Part shown: piece by piece, positions 55,645-64,000 of the stretch | Layout of the letters: each line of letters starts with the position of its first letter | How positions within the stretch are numbered: position 1 is the stretch's first letter | Source: Burkholderiales bacterium | GTDB lineage: Bacteria; Pseudomonadota; Gammaproteobacteria; Burkholderiales; Burkholderiaceae_C | NCBI GenBank assembly: GCA_016191525.1 | Contig: JACPOK010000033.1 | Location: 496,001-560,000, forward strand | DNA length: 64,000 bases | Direction: 5' to 3' | Program-made: the position numbers and the translations under genes | The notes under the pieces: generated by a model | Databases searched by the model: none | Seen by the model: the letters and a program-made list of their open reading frames with translations, nothing else | What the model was told of the DNA's origin: nothing

Positions 55645-56883
55645 GGAACTTCTAAAAACCTCCCCACCCGATTAAAGTGATGCCCCATCGAGAGCAAAGA
55701 TGGGGATGAACAGAGATGGCCAAACCGCAATCGGACATGTTTGCAGGGCAAGCGCGGCACAGCAAGCTGGCGCAGTACACGCGGGTGTTGAACCGGTTGA
55801 ACGCTCTGGTGGACTGGTCTGGCCTGGCCAAAGCCGTCAACGACGCCACCGGCCGCGAAGGCGAACGGCCCAAGGGAGGCAGGCCGCCGTACCCCACGCA
55901 AGTCATGCTCAAGATCGTGGTGCTGCAGCAGCTGTACGGCAACGTGGCGGACGAGGAGATGGAGTACGCGCTGCTGGACCGGCTTAGCTGGCAGCGATTC
56001 GTTGGCCTGGAAGACGCCCGGGACCTGCCCGATGCGCGCACCATCTGGGCCTTCAAGCAACTGATCGCCCAGGGCGGGGGCACCGAGGCCCTCTTTGACG
56101 AAGTGCTGCGCCAGCTCGATGCAGCGGGGCTGAAGGCCAAGGGCGGCCAGCTGATCGATGCCACGCTCATTGATGCGCCCAAGGCCCATCTGGACAAGCA
56201 CGAGAAGGCGGACATCGAACAGGGCAAGACACCGGGCCACTGGAGCGCCAAAGTGGCCGCCCACAGGGACCGGGACGCGCACTGGAGCGCCAAGCACGGC
56301 AAGTGGTTCTACGGCTACAAGGCGCACATCAACGCAGACCAGGCGCACAAGCTGATCCGGCGCATCCAGGTCACGCCCGGCAACGTAGGGGACACCCGCC
56401 TGTTCGAAGCAATGATCGACACCGACAAGGAACGCGCCCGGCGCGGTAAGACCGTGTATGCCGACCGCGGCTATGACAGCCAGGCCAACCGGCGCCTGCT
56501 CAAGGACAGCCAGCTGTGCGATGCGATCGCACGCAACGACGACCGCCAGCGCTACGACCAGAGCGATGTGCACCGGCGCAACGCGCGCCTGTCGCGCACG
56601 CGCGCTCGGGTGGAGCACGTGTTTGGTGGTTGGGAAAAGACCATGGGCAAGAGCCTGCGCTGCGTGGGGCTGGTGCGTGCCAGGGCGCACATCACCCTGC
56701 AGGCGGTGGTCTACAACTGGAGGCGCTGGGTGAGCTTGCAAGGCAGTGGTGCGCCTGCAGCAGCCTGAGACGCACACCAAACGGGCCTTGAGGGCCCCAC
56801 AACCGATTCTTGAAGCGCCGATGCGGCGCCGGCGTCGACTTGCGCCCAGTGCATCGCGCGAAAACTAGGTTTCTAGAAGCTCC
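55645..56883 (+). mobile_element. IS5-family insertion sequence
   Basis: A 1239-bp element with terminal inverted repeats at 55645-55661 and 56867-56883 (15 of 17 bases match), one transposase gene, and a CCAGAG duplication on both sides. It is inserted in the intergenic space between the MATE gene and the convergent acyl-CoA synthetase gene, so no gene appears to be broken. An intact duplication suggests it is recent enough to be recognisable. Confidence 0.85.
55716..56768 (+). CDS. IS5-family transposase
   Basis: A 350-residue DDE transposase. The catalytic residues are D148 (GQLIDATLID), D250 (TVYADRGYDSQ) and E300 (RARVEHVFGGWEK). The N-terminal helical DUF772-like part carries GRPPYPTQVMLKIVVLQQLYG and precedes the catalytic core. 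It is full length with no frameshift, so the element may be active. It lies inside matched inverted repeats. Confidence 0.94.
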   Translation: MAKPQSDMFAGQARHSKLAQYTRVLNRLNALVDWSGLAKAVNDATGREGERPKGGRPPYPTQVMLKIVVLQQLYGNVADEEMEYALLDRLSWQRFVGLEDARDLPDARTIWAFKQLIAQGGGTEALFDEVLRQLDAAGLKAKGGQLIDATLIDAPKAHLDKHEKADIEQGKTPGHWSAKVAAHRDRDAHWSAKHGKWFYGYKAHINADQAHKLIRRIQVTPGNVGDTRLFEAMIDTDKERARRGKTVYADRGYDSQANRRLLKDSQLCDAIARNDDRQRYDQSDVHRRNARLSRTRARVEHVFGGWEKTMGKSLRCVGLVRARAHITLQAVVYNWRRWVSLQGSGAPAAA

Positions 56884-56944
56884 CCAGAGCCCTCACGCAT
56901 ATTCCATGCGCCTTGCGGCACGAAAAAGGCCTGCAAGCCGCTCC

Positions 56945-56975
56945 GGGCCTGCGTTGCAATATCGCGCGCAGGCCC
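56945..56975 (-). terminator. Hairpin after the acyl-CoA synthetase gene
   Basis: A perfect 9-bp inverted repeat (56945-56953 with 56967-56975) at the minus-strand gene end. A T run follows only about 30 bases further along the minus strand, after a weaker GGCC-based stem. It is a possible but not textbook terminator. Confidence 0.35.
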
Positions 56976-58642
56976 TAGACGTCGATCGCCGCCGCCGAGC
57001 CGGCCTGCTTGCGCAGCTCGAACTTCTGGATCTTGCCGGTGGAGGTCTTGGGCAGCTCGCCGAACACCACGGCCTTGGGCACCTTGAAGCCGGCCAGGTG
57101 CTTCTTGCAGTGCGCCACAATGTCGGCGGCAGTCACCTGCGCGCCGGCCTTCAGTTCGACGAACGCACAGGGCGTCTCGCCCCACTTGGCGTCGGGCTTG
57201 GCCACCACGGCGGCGGCCAGCACGTCGGGGTGGCGGTACAGCACGTCTTCCACCTCGATGGAGGAGATGTTCTCGCCGCCGGAGATGATCACGTCCTTGC
57301 TGCGGTCCTTGATCTTGATGTAGCCGTCGGCGTACTGCACGGCCAGGTCGCCCGTGTGGTACCAGCCGCCGGCAAAGGTTTCCTGCGTGGCCTGCGGGTT
57401 CTTCAGGTAACCCTTCATGGTGATGTTGCCGCGGAACATGATCTCGCCCATGGTCTCGCCGTCCATGGGCACGGGCTGCATGGTTTCCGGGTTGATCACG
57501 CGAGCCGAGCGCTGCAGGTGGTAGCGCACGCCCTGGCGCGCGTTCAGCCGGGCGCGCTCGCCGATGTCGACGCCATCCCATTCATCCAGCTTGGCGCAGA
57601 CCGTGGCGGGACCATAGGTTTCGGTCAGGCCGTACACGTGGATGAGATCGAACCCCATGCGCTCCATGCCCTCGATCATCGAGGCCGGCGGCGCGGCGCC
57701 GGCCACCATGGCCTTCACGCCCTGGGGCAGGCCCGCTTTCATTTCATCGGGCGCATTGACCAGCATGCCATGCACGATGGGCGCGCCGCAGTAGTGCGTG
57801 ACGCCATTGGCCTTGATCGAATCGATGATGGCTTTGGCTTCGACCTTGCGCAGGCAGACGTTGACGCCGGCGCGCGCGGCGATGGTCCACGGGAAGCACC
57901 AGCCGTTGCAATGGAACATGGGCAGCGTCCACAGGTACACCGCGTGCTTGGGCAGGTCCCACTCCAGGATGTTGCTGATGGCGTTGATGGCCGCGCCGCG
58001 GTGGTGGTAGACCACGCCCTTGGGGTTGCCGGTGGTGCCGCTGGTGTAGTTGAGCGCGATCGCGTCCCACTCGTCGCCCGGCAGTTGCCATTCGAAGGCG
58101 GCATCGCCCCCGGCCACGAAAGCGTCGTAGCCGATGCTGCCGATGCGCTCGGAAGCGCCGGTGTACTGCGCGTCTTCCACATCGATCACCAGCAACGGCG
58201 TGGTGGCCTTGCGCAGCGCCAGCGCTTTCTTCATCACGCCGGAAAATTCCGGATCAACCACCAGCACCTTGGCTTCGCCGTGGTCCAGCATAAAGGCCAC
58301 CGTCTCGGGGTCCAGCCTCGTGTTCAGCGCATTGAGCACGGCGCCGGCCATGGGAATGCCGAAATGCGCTTCGACCATCGGCGGCGTGTTGGGCAGCATC
58401 ACCGCCACCGTGTCGCCCTTGCGCACGCCGTGCCGCGCGAGCGCGCTGGCCAGCTGGCGGCAGCGCGAATACACCTCGCTCCAGCTGCGCTGGAGCGGGC
58501 CGTGCACAACCGCGGTACGCTGGGGGTACACCTCGGCGGCGCGTTCGATGAAGGAAAGCGGGGACAGCGGCGCATGATTGGCTTCGTTGCGCGGCAGCTC
58601 CTGGTCGTAAATGCAGGGAGGAACTCCCAAAATATTCGTCAT
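56975..58642 (-). CDS. Acyl-CoA synthetase (AMP-forming), AlkK/DmdB-like
   Basis: A 555-residue adenylate-forming ligase. The P-loop is YTSGTTGNPKGVVYHH, and the substrate region includes LWTLPMFHCNGWCFPW, which is typical of the medium-chain AlkK and 3-methylmercaptopropionate (DmdB-like) ligases. Further motifs are VYGLTETYGPA, GWYHTGDLA, DVIISGGENISS and the catalytic lysine in PKTSTGKIQKFELR. GGAG precedes the start. It stands alone and is divergent from dnaG. The acyl chain preference is unresolved. Confidence 0.9.
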   Translation of the reverse strand: MTNILGVPPCIYDQELPRNEANHAPLSPLSFIERAAEVYPQRTAVVHGPLQRSWSEVYSRCRQLASALARHGVRKGDTVAVMLPNTPPMVEAHFGIPMAGAVLNALNTRLDPETVAFMLDHGEAKVLVVDPEFSGVMKKALALRKATTPLLVIDVEDAQYTGASERIGSIGYDAFVAGGDAAFEWQLPGDEWDAIALNYTSGTTGNPKGVVYHHRGAAINAISNILEWDLPKHAVYLWTLPMFHCNGWCFPWTIAARAGVNVCLRKVEAKAIIDSIKANGVTHYCGAPIVHGMLVNAPDEMKAGLPQGVKAMVAGAAPPASMIEGMERMGFDLIHVYGLTETYGPATVCAKLDEWDGVDIGERARLNARQGVRYHLQRSARVINPETMQPVPMDGETMGEIMFRGNITMKGYLKNPQATQETFAGGWYHTGDLAVQYADGYIKIKDRSKDVIISGGENISSIEVEDVLYRHPDVLAAAVVAKPDAKWGETPCAFVELKAGAQVTAADIVAHCKKHLAGFKVPKAVVFGELPKTSTGKIQKFELRKQAGSAAAIDV

Positions 58643-58732
58643 GCTTGTCTCCAGTTCCCCGGTTTGCCCGGTGTGCGCCTAGCTTAGTTCTTTTTGATGC
58701 AGCGCAGCATTAGGTAAGAATACCGAACCCCC

Positions 58733-60595
58733 ATGGCCATCCCCCAGTCTTTCATCCAGGAACTGCTCGCCCGCGCCGACGTCGTCGAGATCGTCGGGCG
58801 CTACGTGCAGCTGAAGAAAGGCGGTGCCAACTACATGGGGCTGTGCCCGTTCCACGGCGAGAAGTCCCCTTCGTTTTCGGTCAGCCCCAGCAAGCAGTTC
58901 TATCACTGCTTCGGCTGCGGCAAGAACGGCAATGCCATCGGTTTCCTGATGGAACACGCCGGCATGAATTTCGTGGAGGCGGTGAAAGACCTGGCGCAGC
59001 AATACGCCATGCAGGTGCCCGAGGACGATGCCTCGCCGCAGGACCGCGAGCGCGCCGCGCAGCAGCGAGAAAAGCAGGCCACCCTGACTGACGTGCTGGA
59101 AAAAGCCGGCGAGGCCTACCGCAAGCAGTTGAAGGCCTCGACGCGCGCCATCGAGTACTTCAAGGGCCGGGGCCTCTCGGGCGAGATCGCGAAACAGTTC
59201 GGCCTGGGCTACGCACCCGAAGGCTGGCGCAGCCTGGCCAGCGTGTTCCCCAATTACGACGATCCGCTGCTGGCCGAGTCGGGCCTGGTGATCGTCAACG
59301 AGGACGATGACAAGCGCTACGACCGTTTCCGCGACCGCGTGATGTTCCCCATCCGCAACGTCAAGGGCGAGTGCATCGGCTTTGGCGGCCGCGTGCTGGG
59401 CGATGACAAGCCCAAGTACCTCAATTCACCCGAGACGCCGGTATTCAGCAAGGGCCGCGAGCTTTATGGCCTGTTCGAGGCGCGCCAGGCGCTGCGCGAG
59501 CAAGGCTATGTGCTGGTGACCGAGGGCTACATGGACGTGGTGGCGCTGGCCCAGCTGGGCTTTCCCAACGCGGTGGCCACGCTGGGCACGGCCTGCACCA
59601 CCGACCACGTGCAGAAGCTGTTCCGCTTCACCGATTCGGTGGTGTTCAGCTTCGACGGCGACGCCGCCGGCCGGCGCGCCGCCCGCAAGGCGCTGGACGG
59701 CGCCCTGCCCTATGCCACCGACGTGCGCTCGGTGAAGTTCCTGTTCCTGCCGGCCGAGCACGACCCCGACAGCTACATCCGCGAATTCGGCCAGGATGCC
59801 TTCGCCAAATACGTGAGCGAGGCCACCCCGCTGTCGCGCTTCCTGCTGGAAGCCGCCACGGAAGGCTGCGACCTCAGCACCGCCGAGGGCCGGGCCCACA
59901 TGGCCGCCAATGCCCGCCCGCTGTGGAGCTTGCTGCCGGAAGGCGCCCTGAAAAGCCAGCTGCTGGCCGAAATCGCCGACCAGGTGCAGCTGGACAGCCG
60001 CGAACTGTCCGGCCTGTGGGGCATGGCTGCAGCCGGCCACGGCGGCCGCGATAAGCCGCGCTATCAAAATGAGAGCGGCTCACGCGCACCGGATAAGGGC
60101 CACAGCCAGAAATACAGCCCGAAAACATACGCAAAACCGGCCCGCCGGCTGCCCGGCCGGGTGCTGCCCGCCAGCCGCGCCGATCATGCGGCGCGGCTGA
60201 TGCTGGGCGACGCGGCCGCGTGGGAGAACCTTTCCCACGAGAACCACGCCATGCTGTGCGAGCTGCCGGCGCCACACGGGCCGCTATTCGCCTGGCTGGA
60301 CAGCCAGCTGCACGAGCACGGCCCCGTGCCCTGGGGCACGCTGCGCGAAGGCCTGCAGGGCCATGAAAGCGAGGCGCTCGCCCTGAAGCTGATGGCCGAT
60401 GCCCCCGCGCTCGGTCCTCAGGGCGCCGAATCCGCCGCCGAACTGCAGGACCTGCTCGGCCGGATGCGCATCGAGCAGCTCAAGGCCCAGGAGACCGAAG
60501 CCCTGGCCGCCGGGGACCAGGAGCTGTACCGAAAGCTGCGGGACCGCAGGCTGGAACTGCAGGCTTCACTCGCCCCGGACCCCGCCGGGGCTTGA
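58733..60595 (+). CDS. dnaG: DNA primase
   Basis: A 620-residue DnaG. The N-terminal zinc-binding domain (about 1-100) has CPFHGEKSPSF and FYHCFGCGKNGNAI. The catalytic core has the TOPRIM glutamate in VTEGYMDVVAL and the aspartate motif SFDGDAAGRRAA. The C-terminal helicase-binding region is about 480-620. It makes RNA primers for replication. It precedes rpoD as in the macromolecular-synthesis operon, but rpsU is not upstream. Confidence 0.96.
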   Translation: MAIPQSFIQELLARADVVEIVGRYVQLKKGGANYMGLCPFHGEKSPSFSVSPSKQFYHCFGCGKNGNAIGFLMEHAGMNFVEAVKDLAQQYAMQVPEDDASPQDRERAAQQREKQATLTDVLEKAGEAYRKQLKASTRAIEYFKGRGLSGEIAKQFGLGYAPEGWRSLASVFPNYDDPLLAESGLVIVNEDDDKRYDRFRDRVMFPIRNVKGECIGFGGRVLGDDKPKYLNSPETPVFSKGRELYGLFEARQALREQGYVLVTEGYMDVVALAQLGFPNAVATLGTACTTDHVQKLFRFTDSVVFSFDGDAAGRRAARKALDGALPYATDVRSVKFLFLPAEHDPDSYIREFGQDAFAKYVSEATPLSRFLLEAATEGCDLSTAEGRAHMAANARPLWSLLPEGALKSQLLAEIADQVQLDSRELSGLWGMAAAGHGGRDKPRYQNESGSRAPDKGHSQKYSPKTYAKPARRLPGRVLPASRADHAARLMLGDAAAWENLSHENHAMLCELPAPHGPLFAWLDSQLHEHGPVPWGTLREGLQGHESEALALKLMADAPALGPQGAESAAELQDLLGRMRIEQLKAQETEALAAGDQELYRKLRDRRLELQASLAPDPAGA

Positions 60596-60608
60596 AAAAC
60601 CCGCCCGC

Positions 60609-60617
60609 TGGTATAAT
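60609..60617 (+). promoter_or_regulatory. Extended -10 promoter in the dnaG-rpoD gap
   Basis: TGGTATAAT is a consensus -10 (60612-60617) with the TG extension, 14 bp after dnaG's stop. A TTGAAA at 60592-60597 is too close to be an ordinary -35. It should start an rpoD transcript near 60624 with a leader of about 220 nt. Confidence 0.65.
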
Positions 60618-60720
60618 GTAGGGTTGCTAGCGGCAAGAGCGACAGCAGCACCTCCGGACACCGGCCAACCGACGCCACAGCGCGCGACCGAGCCACCTAC
60701 CCGCAAGGACTGCACCCCAA

Positions 60721-60759
60721 ATGTTCGCCCACACATCTTGCCCATTGGAGGCCCGCTGA
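60721..60759 (+). CDS. Possible 12-residue leader peptide of rpoD
   Basis: A short reading frame encoding [12 protein letters not shown], with AAGGA 11 bp upstream. Its stop codon falls inside the loop side of a hairpin (60749-60771). The arrangement is that of a leader peptide coupled to a hairpin, but such short frames also occur by chance. There is no evidence of conservation from this window. Confidence 0.3.
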   Translation: MFAHTSCPLEAR

Positions 60760-60807
60760 AAAGCGCGGCCTTTCCTCACCCGCGCCGGGTTGTTCATGGC
60801 GCTTTTT
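60749..60807 (+). promoter_or_regulatory. Two hairpins in the rpoD leader, one terminator-like
   Basis: The first hairpin (60749-60771) pairs AGGCC-CGCT with AGCG-C-GGCCT around a GAAA tetraloop. The second (60782-60802) pairs GCGCC with GGCGC and is followed by TTTTT (60803-60807), a minimal intrinsic terminator about 38 bp before the rpoD start. They could limit or regulate read-through into rpoD. Confidence 0.45.
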
Positions 60808-60844
60808 GTGTTTTCGTTTTTTTGCAGTCCCGAGGTATTTTTTC

Positions 60845-63226
<2,382 letters not shown>

Positions 63227-63271
63227 AAGGCGCTGCGCCCGCGAAGGCGGGGGCCCAGGGCTTCCCGCGGC

Positions 63272-63631
63272 CTACTGGCCGTAGAAGAAGCTCTCCTCCA
63301 CCACCTTGCCGTCCTTGACGGTGTACAGGCCCATCTCGTCCATGCCCATGCGGGCCTGGCCCTTGGGCGTGAGGTCCATGGTGAAGCGCACCATGAACTG
63401 GTCGCCGTGCACGTAGGGGCCTTCCACCTTCACGCTGTGCACCTCGTTGTTGGCGTACCACCACTCGCCCTTTTTCTCCACCGCCGCGCGGCCCTTGATG
63501 GCGGCCATCTCGTTGCCCGGCATGGGCTCGCGCGACATCACGTCGTCGGACCAGTAGCGCTTGCCAGCCTCGTCGAATTTGCCCTCCTTGCACAGCTGGG
63601 TGAAGGCCTGGGCCAGTTCCTGGGTTGTCAT
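63272..63631 (-). CDS. SnoaL/NTF2-like protein
   Basis: A 119-residue cone-fold (NTF2/SnoaL) protein: an N-terminal helix pair (TTQELAQAFTQLCKEGKFDEAGKRYW), a conserved IKGRAAVEKKGEWW segment and four beta strands ending in VKDGKVVEESFFYGQ. Such proteins act as small isomerases, cyclases or dehydratases, or bind ligands; nothing here picks one. AGGAG lies 7 bp before the start. It is a single gene convergent with rpoD. Confidence 0.85.
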   Translation of the reverse strand: MTTQELAQAFTQLCKEGKFDEAGKRYWSDDVMSREPMPGNEMAAIKGRAAVEKKGEWWYANNEVHSVKVEGPYVHGDQFMVRFTMDLTPKGQARMGMDEMGLYTVKDGKVVEESFFYGQ

Positions 63632-63688
63632 GGGAATCTCCTGTAGGTTGGGCCGGCCAGCGTAGCGCAGTTCAGTGCATGCGTTGTG

Positions 63689-64000
63689 TCAGGAGCCTGG
63701 GCGCAAGTAAAAACAGACCCGCACTTCCAGCCCTGGCTGCGCGTTGCGCACGCTGAAGGTGCCGCCATGGGCGAGAGCCACCAGCCGGCACAGGTACAGC
63801 CCCAGCCCCGCTCCGCCGGTGGCCCGTTCGCGTGCGGCGTCGGGCCGGTAGAAGGGCTGGGCCAGGTGGGGCAGCAGCGCCTCATCGACACCGGGGCCGT
63901 GGTCGCGCATGGTGAGGCTCACGCCCTCCCCTTCGCGCAGCAGGGCCAGTTGGACAGGCAGAGCCGCGCTGCCGGCGTGGCGCTGCGCGTTGTCCAGCAG
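63689..64000 (-). CDS. Sensor histidine kinase, C-terminal part (cut by window edge)
   Basis: The last 103 residues of a histidine kinase ATPase domain, open at 64000. The N box LLDNAQRHA, G1 box DHGPGVDE, F box QPFYRP and G2 box GGAGLGLYL are all present, then a final strand and stop at 63689. This is the layout of orthodox two-component kinases such as the EnvZ/QseC groups. The sensor part and its response regulator lie outside the window, so the signal is unknown. Confidence 0.9.
   Translation of the reverse strand: MLDNAQRHAGSAALPVQLALLREGEGVSLTMRDHGPGVDEALLPHLAQPFYRPDAARERATGGAGLGLYLCRLVALAHGGTFSVRNAQPGLEVRVCFYLRPGS

Noticed and set aside
60572..60591. GC-rich hairpin at the very end of dnaG as a terminator
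   Set aside because: Lies in the last codons of dnaG, and is followed by an A run, not T, on the plus strand.

Overview
The window is GC-rich chromosomal DNA of a beta-proteobacterium, most likely a Comamonadaceae member of the Variovorax/Polaromonas/Ramlibacter type (Burkholderiales). The evidence is two Bug/TctC periplasmic binding proteins, a phasin, several CaiB/BaiF and acyl-CoA genes, a GlcD-GlcF fused dehydrogenase, and a 793-residue RpoD with a Lys/Ala/Pro-rich N-terminus next to dnaG. This placement comes from gene content only. No tRNA, rRNA or CRISPR array was recognised.

Layout. 1-10.3 kb: oxalate catabolism. A Crp/Fnr regulator is divergent from oxc, frc, a lone PAS-domain gene, a second frc, and a two-subunit NAD-linked formate dehydrogenase with a fused NuoE-NuoF type beta subunit. 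Together they convert oxalate to CO2 plus NADH. 10.3-13.4 kb: a P450 with a small monooxygenase-like partner, a divergent ArsR-type regulator, a hydrolase and a small zinc-motif protein. 13.5-21.5 kb: a CoA-transferase/crotonase/Bug operon, then a glyoxylate aminotransferase divergent from a GntR regulator and a 1018-residue glycolate/lactate-type dehydrogenase. The divergent promoters carry matched operators. 21.5-26 kb: GNAT protein, small hypothetical, aldehyde dehydrogenase, EamA exporter, B3-like metallo-hydrolase. 25,994-26,543 holds no gene but a pair of related long-hairpin repeats in opposite orientation. 26.5-31.2 kb: malonate operon matR-matA-bug-matB. 31.2-44.9 kb: LOG protein, a four-gene operon (permease, 2-hydroxyacid dehydrogenase, RmuC, MFS), CsbD, nitroreductase/thioesterase/frameshifted deacetylase, phasin with its promoter, patatin-like lipoprotein, SDR and gamma-glutamyltransferase. 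44.9-49.1 kb: a complete Aap-type amino-acid ABC importer. 49-54 kb: YihY/BrkB membrane protein and a chromate operon (MFS, secreted protein, ChrA, SOD-rhodanese fusion). 54.2-56.9 kb: MATE exporter and an IS5-family element with target duplication. 57-64 kb: acyl-CoA synthetase, dnaG, rpoD, a SnoaL-like protein and the end of a sensor kinase.

Theme. The first half is a concentration of small-acid metabolism: oxalate, formate, glyoxylate/glycolate and malonate. Each module has its own regulator and a recognisable promoter/operator. The strongest regulatory signals are an FNR-like palindrome centred at -41.5 of the predicted oxc promoter, twin 14-bp operators 63 bp apart between the aminotransferase and GntR genes, and three half-sites at the mat promoter. 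The best candidates for something undescribed are the twin hairpin elements at 26.0-26.5 kb, whose arms keep pairing although their sequences differ, the PAS gene embedded in the oxalate operon, and the ChrC-ChrE-like fusion.
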